Positions 28,775 to 37,214 of a DNA stretch of 64,000 nt are shown here, one piece after another. The notes beneath the pieces were generated by a model. That model made no database searches. It had not been told where the DNA came from and worked only from the letters and a program-made list of their open reading frames with translations. Within the stretch, counting starts at the first letter, position 1, and every line of letters begins with the position of its first letter. Source of the DNA: Mesorhizobium sp. Root554 (GTDB taxonomy: Bacteria > Pseudomonadota > Alphaproteobacteria > Rhizobiales > Rhizobiaceae); contig NZ_LMGA01000001.1 of assembly GCF_001427025.1 (NCBI RefSeq), forward strand, positions 2,903,715 to 2,967,714, written 5' to 3'. Position numbers and translations under genes: made by a program.

Positions 28775-29344
28775 ATGTTCATCCAGACCGAGTCGACCCC
28801 CAATCCGGCGACGCTGAAATTCCTGCCTGGCAAGGAAGTGCTGCTCGAGGGCACCGCCGATTTCCGTGACGCCGGCAGCGCGGCCGCCGCCTCGCCGCTG
28901 GCGGGACGGCTGTTCGAGGTTCCAGGTGTCACCGGCGTCTTCTTCGGCTATGATTTCATCACCGTCACCAAGGACGGCCCCGACTGGCAGCATCTCAAGC
29001 CGGCGATCCTCGGCGCCATCATGGAGCATTTCATGTCCGGCGCGCCGGTGATGGTCAACGCCGGCCCCGCCGCCGAGACCAGCCAGACCGGCGAATTCTA
29101 CGACAAGGCCGACGAGGAGATCGTCGTCACCATCAAGGAACTGCTCGACACCCGCGTACGGCCGGCGGTCGCCCAGGACGGCGGCGACATCACCTTCCGC
29201 GGCTTCGAGAACGGCACCGTGTTCCTGCACATGAAGGGCTCCTGTGCCGGCTGTCCCTCGTCCACCGCGACGCTGAAGCATGGCATCCAGAACCTGCTGC
29301 GCCATTTCGTGCCGGAAGTTCAGCAGGTCGAGCAGGTCTCCTGA
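28775..29344 (+). CDS. NifU-like Fe-S cluster scaffold/carrier (Nfu)
   Basis: A 189-residue protein with an Nfu N-terminal domain (about residues 1-88, FIQTESTPNPATLKFLPG) and a C-terminal NifU domain (about 112-185) that carries the cluster-binding CxxC (C157, C160 in GSCAGC). It carries and delivers 4Fe-4S clusters to target proteins. The frame is open upstream to 28712, but the ATG at 28775 gives the conserved start. It has its own promoter with an Irr-like box and its own terminator at 29380. Confidence 0.93.
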   Translation: MFIQTESTPNPATLKFLPGKEVLLEGTADFRDAGSAAAASPLAGRLFEVPGVTGVFFGYDFITVTKDGPDWQHLKPAILGAIMEHFMSGAPVMVNAGPAAETSQTGEFYDKADEEIVVTIKELLDTRVRPAVAQDGGDITFRGFENGTVFLHMKGSCAGCPSSTATLKHGIQNLLRHFVPEVQQVEQVS

Positions 29345-29379
29345 ACCTCCAAACCGCTTTTCTTTCGGGATAGCACAAC

Positions 29380-29408
29380 AAAAAACCGGGCTTTGAGGCC
29401 CGGTTTTC
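29380..29408 (+). terminator. Rho-independent terminator after nfu
   Basis: AACCGGGC (29384-29391) pairs with GCCCGGTT (29398-29405) around a six-base loop, followed by a short T-rich tail; a run of A precedes it, so it may also stop transcripts arriving from the minus strand. Confidence 0.85.
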
Positions 29409-29496
29409 CGTTTGGGACGTCCGTGTTGCCTGGACGGTCCGCGTAAGAAACTTTTGCACCGCTTGGCCGGAAGGCAGGTCGCCTCCGCGTCCGTTG

Positions 29497-30117
29497 CTAC
29501 TTCACGATAACCTTGGCGCCGACTTCGGCGCGGTTGTAGAGGTCGATGATGTCCTGGTTCATCAGGCGGATGCAGCCCGACGACATCGCCTTGCCGATAG
29601 AGTTCCATTCCGGGCTGCCATGCAGCCGGTAGCCGGAATCGCCGCCCTTGTTGAACAGGTACATGGCGCGCGCGCCGAGCGGATTGCTGAGCCCGGGAGG
29701 CATGCCGCCGGCCCATTTCGCCAGCTCCGGCTGGCGGCGGATCATCTCGCGCGGCGGCGTCCAGGTCGGCCATTCGCGCTTCAGCGCGATGCGGGCCGTG
29801 CCGTGCCATTCGAAACCCTCGCGGCCGACGCCGATGCCGTAGCGCATCGCCTTGCCGTCAGCCATCACCAGGTAAAGAAACTTCTCATTGGTATCGACGA
29901 TGATGGTGCCGGGCTTCTCCTGGCTGTCGAAGCGGACGATCTGCCGGTGATATTTGCGCGGAACCTTGCTGATCGGAATGCTAGGCAGCCGGTAGCCTGC
30001 ATCCGTGACCGAACCATAATTGTTGGTGAACATCGGCAGCGAGCCGATGGTGCTGCATCCGGAAAGCGCGGTCGCCAGCACAAGTCCGGCAACGATGGCC
30101 AGTGATTTCATCCGCAT
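29497..30117 (-). CDS. L,D-transpeptidase lipoprotein (YkuD/ErfK family)
   Basis: A 206-residue periplasmic enzyme with a lipoprotein signal (lipobox LSGC, Cys21) and a YkuD domain over about residues 60-205. The catalytic motif is HGSPEWNSIGKAMSSGCIRL, with His near 163 and Cys near 182. Such enzymes form 3-3 cross-links in peptidoglycan or attach proteins to it; rhizobia have many copies. Convergent with nfu and divergent from the cueR leader region. Which reaction it performs cannot be decided from sequence. Confidence 0.9.
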   Translation of the reverse strand: MRMKSLAIVAGLVLATALSGCSTIGSLPMFTNNYGSVTDAGYRLPSIPISKVPRKYHRQIVRFDSQEKPGTIIVDTNEKFLYLVMADGKAMRYGIGVGREGFEWHGTARIALKREWPTWTPPREMIRRQPELAKWAGGMPPGLSNPLGARAMYLFNKGGDSGYRLHGSPEWNSIGKAMSSGCIRLMNQDIIDLYNRAEVGAKVIVK

Positions 30118-30195
30118 GAACTGTCCGCACCCCCCAAAATCCGTCGCAGCCCGATTCGAGCCGTCTTTTCGACATCATTCATGCTGGCATTTGCT

Positions 30196-30271
30196 TTGCT
30201 TGCCAAGCAGGCGATGCCTATATGCTTTCCCTTACGCATCGGTAAGCCGATACCTATGGTATTTCGGCAAC
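30196..30271 (+). promoter_or_regulatory. cueR leader: promoter-like sequence and two alternative hairpins
   Basis: TTGCTT (30196-30201), a 17-bp spacer and TATATG (30219-30224) form a plausible promoter. Downstream, ATCGG-taag-CCGAT (30238-30251) can pair, or the same CCGAT region can join a longer stem, GCCG/CGGC (30246-30249 with 30265-30268) continuing as ATACC-tat-GGTAT (30250-30262) with a two-base bulge. The two folds exclude each other. No 19-bp-spaced MerR dyad is seen here, unlike the copA promoter. Confidence 0.4.
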
Positions 30272-30300
30272 AGGCTTCACGGGAATGTGAAGGAAAAACA

Positions 30301-30321
30301 ATGAAGCTGCACTTCTTCTAA
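30301..30321 (+). CDS. Possible leader peptide MKLHFF upstream of cueR
   Basis: A six-codon ORF (ATG AAG CTG CAC TTC TTC, then TAA) with an ideal GAAGGA Shine-Dalgarno (30289-30294) six bases before its ATG, a better site than that of cueR itself. It ends 31 bp before the cueR ATG. If translated it would be a regulatory leader or a very small peptide rather than an enzyme. Conservation in related genomes is needed to know whether it is real. Confidence 0.4.
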   Translation: MKLHFF

Positions 30322-30352
30322 CGGAAAGACGGCTTTGAAAAGGGCAAGGACC

Positions 30353-30745
30353 ATGAATGTCGGAACTGCCGCCCGCCGGTCAGGACTGCCGGCCAAGACC
30401 ATTCGCTATTATGAGGAAATCGGCCTGATCAGTCCGATTCGCGCCGGCAATGGCTATCGCGACTATACGGGCGACGATATCCACCGCCTCGCCTTCCTGC
30501 GCCGCGCGCGCAATCTCGGCTTTTCCATCGACGATTGCCGTCAGCTCATGGCGCTCTATCGTGACCGCAGCAGGGCCAGCCATGATGTCCGCGCCATCGC
30601 CTCGGCGCATGTCGCGGCGATCGAGGAAAAGGTGCGCGAGCTGCAATCGATGCGCGCCACGCTGCAGAAGCTCATCCACGCCTGCCACGGCGACGACCGC
30701 CCCGACTGCCCGATCCTGGAGGAAATGGCGGGGGAGATTTCCTGA
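30353..30745 (+). CDS. cueR: MerR-family Cu(I)-responsive regulator
   Basis: A 130-residue regulator with an N-terminal MerR winged helix (TIRYYEEIGLISPIR, residues 16-30), a dimerisation helix (about 78-108) and the CueR metal loop C111-x7-C119 in CHGDDRPDC, almost identical in spacing and context to enterobacterial CueR. It should bind Cu(I) and activate the copA promoter at 21268 by twisting its 19-bp spacer. Start chosen at ATG 30353 (AGGG eight bases upstream); the in-frame TTG at 30335 is the alternative. It is 9 kb from its likely target. Confidence 0.92.
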   Translation: MNVGTAARRSGLPAKTIRYYEEIGLISPIRAGNGYRDYTGDDIHRLAFLRRARNLGFSIDDCRQLMALYRDRSRASHDVRAIASAHVAAIEEKVRELQSMRATLQKLIHACHGDDRPDCPILEEMAGEIS

Positions 30746-30788
30746 CGGAGCGGGTTCAAACCGTGAACAGAATCGGCCATACTGGGCC

Positions 30789-31289
30789 ATGCCCATCGTT
30801 TCGCCGATTCTCGTGAACCCCCTTGTCGACGGCCGTCAGTCCGAGCGCGCCATGCTGGTCAGGCGCGGCGTGCAGCGCCTGCTCATGCAGATGGGGGCGC
30901 ATGTCCTGCCCGAACTGTCGCTGGCCACCGGCCGCCGGGCCGATCTGGTGGCGCTGACCCGGCAGGGCGATATCTGGATCATCGAGGTGAAGTCCTCGAT
31001 CGAGGATTTCAGGGTCGACCGCAAATGGCCGGACTACCGGCTGCATTCCGACCGCTTCTTCTTCGCCACCCATCCCGGCGTGCCGTCGGAGATCTTCCCG
31101 GCCGAGTGCGGCTTCATTCTTTCGGATGGCTATGGCGCCGAGATCATGCGTGACGCGCCGGAGCACCGCATGGCGGCGGCCACCCGCAAGGCGCTGATGC
31201 TGCGCATTGCGCGGGCAGGCGCGGCACGCCTGCTGGCGGCGGAACTCGCCGGCGTCTCGGTGCCGGCGCTGGAAGGCGAAAGCGAGTAG
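30789..31289 (+). CDS. MmcB family DNA repair protein
   Basis: A 166-residue protein with the MmcB/PD-(D/E)xK-like pattern: ELSLATGRRADLVAL, then IWIIEVKSSIEDFRVDRKW (candidate E-x-K catalytic pair) and YRLHSDRFFFAT. In Caulobacter, MmcB is a damage-induced nuclease-like repair factor linked to the alternative polymerase pathway. The frame is open much further upstream inside cueR, but the ATG at 30789 gives the family N-terminus. It follows cueR by 43 bp. Its stop directly abuts the stop of nhaA on the other strand. Confidence 0.85.
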   Translation: MPIVSPILVNPLVDGRQSERAMLVRRGVQRLLMQMGAHVLPELSLATGRRADLVALTRQGDIWIIEVKSSIEDFRVDRKWPDYRLHSDRFFFATHPGVPSEIFPAECGFILSDGYGAEIMRDAPEHRMAAATRKALMLRIARAGAARLLAAELAGVSVPALEGESE

Positions 31290-32480
31290 CTATTCGCCCG
31301 TATCGCCCACGGGTTTCGACGCCAGCAACAACACTGCCGCGCCGAGCGCCGCCGCGATCAGCGAGCCGGCCAGGATGCCGACCTTCACCGCATCCTGCAG
31401 CGCCGCATTGTCGCCGAAGGCGAGCAGGCCGATGAACAGGCTCATGGTGAAGCCGATGCCGCACAGCAGCGAAATGCCGACCATATGGATCCAGCCGGCA
31501 TGGGCGGGCAGGTCGGCGAGACCGAGGCGCACCGTCAGCGCCGAGGCGCCGAAGACGCCGACCAGCTTTCCAAGCACCAACCCGGCGGCGACGCCCAGCG
31601 TCAGCGGTTCGATCAGATTCGAAGCGGAAAGGCCTGCCAGCGAAACGCCGGCATTGGCGAAGCCGAAGATCGGGATGACGAGGAATGGCACGGCTTTGTG
31701 CAGCGCATGTTCCAGCCGGTGCAGCGGTGAACGCTCCAGGTCGTGCGCCAGGCCGGGTGAAACGCGCAGCGGCACCGTCAGCGCCAGCGCCACGCCGGCC
31801 AGCGTCGCATGCACGCCCGATTTCAGCACCAGCACCCACAGGACTACGCCGAGGACCAGATACGGGATCAGCGAGAGAACGCCCATGCGGTTCATCGCGA
31901 TCAGAATGGCGATGACGGCGAAGGCGCCGCCAAGATACGCGAGCGACAGACCGCTTGTGTAAAAAATGGCAATGATGATCACTGCGCCGAGATCGTCGAT
32001 GATCGCCAGCGCCGTGAGGAACACCTTCAGCGAGGCCGGCACGCGGCTGCCGAGCAGCGACAGCACGCCGAGCGCGAAGGCAATGTCGGTGGCGGTGGGG
32101 ATGGCCCAGCCCGGAAGCGCCGGCGCACTGTTGCGGTTGACCACGACATAGACGAGCGCCGGCACGATCATGCCGCCGACAGCTGCGATACCCGGAAGCG
32201 CCCGGCGCGGCCAGGTTGAAAGCTGCCCGTCCAGCACCTCGCGCTTGATCTCCAGCCCGACCAGCAGGAAGAACACCGCCATCAGCCCGTCATTGATCCA
32301 GTGCTGGATGCTGAGCGGGCCGAGATAGGCGTGCAGGGCGGCGAAATAGGGTTCCGCCAGCGGCGAATTGGCGACGATCAGGGCAAGCGCCGCGGCGACG
32401 ATCAGGATGATGCCGCCAGAGGCTTCGCCGCCGAGGAATTCGCGGAAAACGGAAACCGGACGGCGATTTTCATTCGTCAT
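31290..32480 (-). CDS. nhaA: Na+/H+ antiporter NhaA
   Basis: A 396-residue inner-membrane antiporter that exports Na+ in exchange for H+ and supports pH and salt homeostasis. About 12 helices; family motifs [14 protein letters not shown] with the paired ion-binding Asp region ([22 protein letters not shown]) are intact. Start at ATG 32480 with GGGAG six bases upstream; a GTG at 32495 is possible. Convergent with mmcB without any spacer and no terminator hairpin was seen between them. Confidence 0.95.
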   Translation of the reverse strand: MTNENRRPVSVFREFLGGEASGGIILIVAAALALIVANSPLAEPYFAALHAYLGPLSIQHWINDGLMAVFFLLVGLEIKREVLDGQLSTWPRRALPGIAAVGGMIVPALVYVVVNRNSAPALPGWAIPTATDIAFALGVLSLLGSRVPASLKVFLTALAIIDDLGAVIIIAIFYTSGLSLAYLGGAFAVIAILIAMNRMGVLSLIPYLVLGVVLWVLVLKSGVHATLAGVALALTVPLRVSPGLAHDLERSPLHRLEHALHKAVPFLVIPIFGFANAGVSLAGLSASNLIEPLTLGVAAGLVLGKLVGVFGASALTVRLGLADLPAHAGWIHMVGISLLCGIGFTMSLFIGLLAFGDNAALQDAVKVGILAGSLIAAALGAAVLLLASKPVGDTGE

Positions 32481-32591
32481 GTCGGGCTCCCTCACGCCGG
32501 TTGCGGATGCAGTGAATCGGCGACGATGATGCGCAGGCCGGCTTTGGGAAGCAAGCGATGTAACCTACTCTCGGGTCATGCGGTAAAGAAC

Positions 32592-33155
32592 TCAGCGTGG
32601 GGCGCGCTTGGCGAGGATCCGCTGCAACGTGCGCCGGTGCATGTTGAGCCGCCGGGCCGTTTCGGAAACGTTGCGCTCGCACATTTCGTAAACGCGCTGG
32701 ATGTGCTCCCAGCGCACGCGGTCGGCCGACATCGGGTTTTCGGGCGGCGCGGCGCGTTCGCCGGAGGTACGGGTCAGCGCGGCGAAAACATCGTCGGCAT
32801 CGGCCGGCTTGGACAGATAGTCGACGGCGCCGAGCTTCACTGCCGTGACCGCCGTGGCGATGTTGCCATAACCAGTGAGGATGACCGTCCGGGCATCTTC
32901 GCGCTTTTCGCGGATCGCCACCACGACGTCGAGGCCGTTGCCGTCGCCGAGCCGCATGTCCACGACCGCGTAGGCCGGTGGATTGGCGCGCGCCTTGCCG
33001 ATCGCCTCCTCGACGCTTTCGGCCGTATCGACGATGAAGCCGCGCGTTTCCATCGCCCGCGCCAGCCGTGTCAGGAACGGCTTGTCGTCTTCCACGATCA
33101 GCAGCGACGTGTCGTCGCCGGTCACCATGCTGCCGCTGTTTTCTTCACCCGCCAT
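32592..33155 (-). CDS. actR: Response regulator ActR/RegA/PrrA
   Basis: A 187-residue redox response regulator. The receiver domain has acidic pocket EDD (22-24), phospho-acceptor D66 in VVDMRLG and Lys in YLSKP; a proline-rich linker (APPENP) precedes a Fis-type HTH (SETARRLNMHRRTLQRILAKRAP), the strongly conserved DNA-binding end of the RegA family. It controls redox, acid-tolerance, nitrogen- and carbon-fixation genes in alphaproteobacteria. Downstream of its sensor actS by 74 bp on the same strand, so probably one operon. Confidence 0.95.
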   Translation of the reverse strand: MAGEENSGSMVTGDDTSLLIVEDDKPFLTRLARAMETRGFIVDTAESVEEAIGKARANPPAYAVVDMRLGDGNGLDVVVAIREKREDARTVILTGYGNIATAVTAVKLGAVDYLSKPADADDVFAALTRTSGERAAPPENPMSADRVRWEHIQRVYEMCERNVSETARRLNMHRRTLQRILAKRAPR

Positions 33156-33229
33156 GATCGGTCGTTTCCTGATGCCTTTTTATGACGCAGATATAACTCC
33201 GGAGGCCGAATGTCCAATTTCGCCGCATT

Positions 33230-34555
33230 TCAGGCGGTGTCGAACATCGGGCCTGTGGCCGTTTCGGGATGCAGGAAGACCTCGCGCGGCCAGCTGATGT
33301 TGACGATGGCGCCCTCGCCCAATCCGCTCGAATTGCGGAAATCGATCGTCGCGCCGGAGCGCTCCAGCAAAGTCTTGGCGATGAAAAGCCCGAGCCCGAG
33401 CCCTCCGCCCCGTTCCGCGCCCTGCCGGGTCGACATGTAAGGCTCGCCGATACGGTCGATGATCTCGGGCGGAAAGCCCGGCCCGTCGTCGATGATGGAG
33501 AACGTCACCTGCTCCTCGTTCCAGCTCCAGCGCACCGTGACGTTGGAGCGGGCGAAGTCGACGGCGTTTTCAACCAGATTGCCGAGACCGTAGATGACGC
33601 CGGCATTGCGCCGCCCGACCGGTTCCGGCCCGATGCGCTCGCCGGGCCGCAGCTTGATGGCGATGCCGAAGTCGCGATGCGGCGCGATGACCTCCTCGAC
33701 CAGCGAGGTCAGCGGCAGGCGGGCGAGATGCTCCTCGCCCTCCGAGGAGAGACTGGTGAGGCGCTTCAGGATTTCGCGGCAGCGTTCGCTCTGCGAGCGC
33801 AGCAGCGTGACGTCTTCCCGGTATTTCGGATCGTCGCCCAGCGCCTTTTCCATTTCCCGCGCCACCAGCGTGATGGTGGCGAGCGGCGTGCCCAATTCAT
33901 GCGCCGCCGCCGCCGCCAATCCATCCAGCGCCGACAAATGCTGTTCGCGCTGCAGCACCAGTTCGGTGGCGGCGAGAGCGTTGGCAAGCAGCCGCGCCTC
34001 CTCGGCGACGCGGAAGGCGTAGATGCCGGTGAAAGCGATGGAAGACAGCACCGCCATCCACATGCCGGCGACATAGATGAACGGCATCGGCAGCGGCGAG
34101 CCGTCATACCAGGGCAGCGGCAGGTGGAAGAACACCAGCAGCGAGGCGAGCGCCGTGACGATCGTGCCAAGAACCGCCGTCAGCTTCAGCGGCAGCGATG
34201 TCGCCGAAATGACCACCGGCACCGTCATCAGCAGCGAGAACGGATTGGTCAACCCGCCGGTCATGTAGAGCAGGCCGGCGAGTTGCAGGCTGTCGAACAC
34301 CAGGATGCCCATCGCCGCCAAGGGCTTCAGCCGATGCGCGGCGGGGAAGCGGAACGCGAGCATCAGGTTCAGCCAGGCCGAGCAGGCGATCAGCCCGAAG
34401 CACAGGCCGACTGGCAGCGGGAAGCTCAAGCCGTAGGCGACGACAAGCACGGCCACGCTCTGGCCGACAATGGCCAGCCAGCGCAGGCGGATAAGGGTAT
34501 TGAGCCGAAGCCGGTTGCTCTGCTGGAAATCCGGCGTGCGTTGGACGTTGATCAT
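33230..34555 (-). CDS. actS: Redox sensor histidine kinase ActS/RegB/PrrB
   Basis: A 441-residue sensor kinase with about six membrane helices (residues 25-180). The quinone-binding heptapeptide GGLTNPF is at 100-106, the phospho-acceptor His at 219 (AAAHELGTPLA) and the redox-active Cys at 259 (QSERCREIL); the HATPase domain has N-box NLVENAVDFA and DDGPGFP. This matches RegB point for point, so it should sense the redox state of the quinone pool and phosphorylate ActR. It lies between hrpB and actR, an order shared with other rhizobia. Confidence 0.95.
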   Translation of the reverse strand: MINVQRTPDFQQSNRLRLNTLIRLRWLAIVGQSVAVLVVAYGLSFPLPVGLCFGLIACSAWLNLMLAFRFPAAHRLKPLAAMGILVFDSLQLAGLLYMTGGLTNPFSLLMTVPVVISATSLPLKLTAVLGTIVTALASLLVFFHLPLPWYDGSPLPMPFIYVAGMWMAVLSSIAFTGIYAFRVAEEARLLANALAATELVLQREQHLSALDGLAAAAAHELGTPLATITLVAREMEKALGDDPKYREDVTLLRSQSERCREILKRLTSLSSEGEEHLARLPLTSLVEEVIAPHRDFGIAIKLRPGERIGPEPVGRRNAGVIYGLGNLVENAVDFARSNVTVRWSWNEEQVTFSIIDDGPGFPPEIIDRIGEPYMSTRQGAERGGGLGLGLFIAKTLLERSGATIDFRNSSGLGEGAIVNISWPREVFLHPETATGPMFDTA

Positions 34556-34606
34556 CCGCCTGCATTACAGCCTGGCGTGCGGGAACGCCAGAATGTGCGG
34601 TCCGGA

Positions 34607-37102
34607 TCAGGTGCCGCGCGGCTTGGCGCGGCTGGTCGCCGCCGCCTCGAGCGGGTTTTCCGGCCAGACATGCTTGGGGTAGCGGCCGCGCATGTCGGCG
34701 CGCACGTCCGCCCACGAACCGCGCCAGAAACCGGGCAGGTCGCGTGTCGTCTGGATCGGCCGGTGCGCCGGCGACAGAAACTCCAGCGTCAGCGGCACCG
34801 TGCCGTCGGCGATGGCAGGGTGGCGGTCGAGACCGAACAACTCCTGCACACGGATCGAAAGCACCGGCCATTCGCCTTCATAGTCGATCGGGACGCGGCT
34901 GCCCGACGGCGCGTCGTAATGGATCGGCGCCAGCGCATCGACGCGCCGATGCAGATCGTAAGGCACGATCGACATCAGCCCCGCCGTCAGGGCTTCGCCC
35001 GGAATGGCTGCGAAGGAAGCCTTGCCGGTCAGGAACGGCAGCAACCATCTCTCCAGCGTGTCCAGCAGCGCTTCCTCCGACATGTCTGGCCATGGCGCGC
35101 CAATGCCACGCTGCAGCCAGGCAAGCCGGCGGCGCAGCGTCTGCGCTTCCTTGCCCCATGTAAGCAGCGACAGGCCGTGCTGGCGCAGGGCGTCGAGGAT
35201 GGCGCGGTCGGCGGCTTCGCCTTGCGGCGGCGGCAGCATCCGTTCCGAAAGCAGAATGGCGCCGAGCCGCACCGTTTCGCGCACCCGTACGGCCCGCTTT
35301 TCCGGGTCGAAGGCGGTTTGCCCGTGCGTCTCGATGCGGCCGGCGAGTGCGGTGCGGATGTCGGCCTCGGCGATCGCCGCCGCCGCCGTGATGCGCGCAT
35401 TCTGCGCCTTGCCCTGCATGTCGGCGACGACGAGATAAGGCTCGGCCGCCAGCGGATCGGATGCGTCGAGCGCGGCGCCTGAACCATTCGCCAGCACGAA
35501 ACGCCCACGTTCCCCGCGTGCTTTCGCCACCCGGTCCGGCCAGGCATGCAGAAGGAGGGAGCCGGCCTCTATACCCTCCTCCTTGTGGGGAGGGTCCGAC
35601 CGTAGGTCCCGGGCCGGGGCGCGGGGCGGTAAAGCCCGCGCCAGCCTTTCCGCCAGTTGCCGGGCGGCATTGGCGCGAGGCGACCGGTCCGCGCGAAACC
35701 GCATCAGCCGCCGTTCCAGATCGGCGCTGTCCCCGCCTAGGCCGCGCTCGGTCAAAAGCACCGCAAGTTGAGCCGCCTCGCCGGCATGACCGGTCTTCGC
35801 TGCTTCCGCCACCATATGCGCCAGCCGTACCGGCAGCGCCAGCCGGCGCATGGCAGCGCCGGCCTCGGTGAGCCGGCCTGTGTCATCGATAGCGCCGAGC
35901 GTCCCCAGCAGCACCCGCGCCTCGTTCAGTGCCGGCGCTGGCGGCGGATCGAGAAAGGCGAGGCTTGCCGGGTCGGCGACGCCGAACGCGGCGCAATCAA
36001 GCACCAGGCCGGACAGATCCGCTTCGAGGATTTCCGGCGGCGTGAAGGCGGCGAGCGCCGAGGTCTGCTCCGCCCGCCACAGGCGGATGGCGACACCCGG
36101 CTGCGTGCGTCCGGCGCGGCCGGCGCGCTGCTCGGCCGAAGCGCGGGAGACGCGGACCGTCTCGAGCCGCGTCAGGCCGCTCGCCGGTTCATATTTCGGC
36201 AGCCGCGACAGGCCGGAATCGATCACCACGCGCACGCCTTCTATGGTGATGGAGGTCTCGGCGATCGCCGTCGCCAGCACCACCTTGCGACGTCCCGCCG
36301 GCGCCGGCTGAATGGCGGCGTCCTGCGCTTTGCCGTCGAGCATGCCGTAGAGGGGGACGACATCGACGTCGCCGCCGACACGTCCTTCCAGCCTCTCGGC
36401 TGTCCGTTCTATCTCGCGCTGGCCGGGCAGGAAGGCGAGTACGCTGCCGTTCTCGTCGGCCAGCGCCATGCGCACCGCCTTGGCCATCGCGTCCTCGATG
36501 GCTTCACCCGCGGGTCGCTCGCTGTAGCGGACCTCGACGGGGAAGCTGCGCCCTTGGCTCTCGATCACCGGCGCCCCCGCCAAAAGCCGCGCCACCCGCG
36601 CGCCATCGAGTGTCGCCGACATGACCAGGAGGCGAAGGTCCGGCCGCAACGCGCCTTGCACATCCAGCGCCAGAGCCAAGCCGAAATCGCCATCGAGCGA
36701 CCGCTCGTGGAACTCATCGAAGATGACTGCCGAAACGCCGGGCAGTTCCGGATCATCAAGGATCATGCGCGCCAGCACGCCTTCGGTGACGACGAGGATT
36801 TTCGTGCGGGCCGATGTGCGGTTTTCCATCCGCATCGCATAACCGACCGTGCCGCCAGGCTCTTCACCGAGCAGCATCGCCATGCGCCGCGCGGCGGCGC
36901 GGGCCGCCAGGCGGCGCGGTTCGAGAAGCACGATCCGGCCTTCACCAATCCACGGTGCATCGAGCAGCGCGAGCGGCACCAGCGTCGTCTTCCCGGCGCC
37001 GGGCGGCGCCACCAGCACGGCACTGTTGCGGCCTTCCAGCGCGGTCCGCAGCGCCGGCAGCACCGCGGTGACGGGAAGGTCGGGAAGGTCAGGCAAGCTC
37101 AT
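34607..37102 (-). CDS. hrpB: ATP-dependent helicase HrpB
   Basis: An 831-residue DEAH/RHA-type helicase. Motif I is APPGAGKTT (about residues 37-45), motif II DEFHER (about 127), motif III SAT, motif VI QRAGRAGRTQPG, then the HrpB C-terminal region ending in EFLSPAHRPIQTT and the final PKHVWPENP. Its biological role in bacteria is poorly defined. About residues 488-511 are encoded by a palindromic intergenic-type repeat read in frame, placed at the junction before the conserved SLLLHAWPDRVAKARG segment. Upstream of actSR on the same strand. Confidence 0.93.
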   Translation of the reverse strand: MSLPDLPDLPVTAVLPALRTALEGRNSAVLVAPPGAGKTTLVPLALLDAPWIGEGRIVLLEPRRLAARAAARRMAMLLGEEPGGTVGYAMRMENRTSARTKILVVTEGVLARMILDDPELPGVSAVIFDEFHERSLDGDFGLALALDVQGALRPDLRLLVMSATLDGARVARLLAGAPVIESQGRSFPVEVRYSERPAGEAIEDAMAKAVRMALADENGSVLAFLPGQREIERTAERLEGRVGGDVDVVPLYGMLDGKAQDAAIQPAPAGRRKVVLATAIAETSITIEGVRVVIDSGLSRLPKYEPASGLTRLETVRVSRASAEQRAGRAGRTQPGVAIRLWRAEQTSALAAFTPPEILEADLSGLVLDCAAFGVADPASLAFLDPPPAPALNEARVLLGTLGAIDDTGRLTEAGAAMRRLALPVRLAHMVAEAAKTGHAGEAAQLAVLLTERGLGGDSADLERRLMRFRADRSPRANAARQLAERLARALPPRAPARDLRSDPPHKEEGIEAGSLLLHAWPDRVAKARGERGRFVLANGSGAALDASDPLAAEPYLVVADMQGKAQNARITAAAAIAEADIRTALAGRIETHGQTAFDPEKRAVRVRETVRLGAILLSERMLPPPQGEAADRAILDALRQHGLSLLTWGKEAQTLRRRLAWLQRGIGAPWPDMSEEALLDTLERWLLPFLTGKASFAAIPGEALTAGLMSIVPYDLHRRVDALAPIHYDAPSGSRVPIDYEGEWPVLSIRVQELFGLDRHPAIADGTVPLTLEFLSPAHRPIQTTRDLPGFWRGSWADVRADMRGRYPKHVWPENPLEAAATSRAKPRGT
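35573..35640. repeat. Palindromic repeat read in frame inside hrpB
   Basis: ACCCTCC (35573-35579) and GGAGGGT (35589-35595) form a stem; the element continues with GTCCGACCGTAGGTCCCGG-like sequence to about 35640. On the hrpB strand it translates as the DLRSDPPHKEEG type of peptide often seen when this Mesorhizobium-type repeat falls in a coding region. It resembles the element at 15161 upstream of mutS. Confidence 0.6.
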
Positions 37103-37214
37103 CGCTCGATCGTTCGCATGGCGCGCGAGCCCATAGCAGCGCTGGCGCCGTCCGGCAAATGCCCCGCCGACAAGGAGCGCTCAACCGGGATGCGCCGGCT
37201 CGCCTCGATGGCGC

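Noticed and set aside
33269-35482. 737-codon frame opposite actS and hrpB
   Set aside because: It crosses two real genes with strong motifs and has a Gln/Arg/His-rich product typical of antisense frames.
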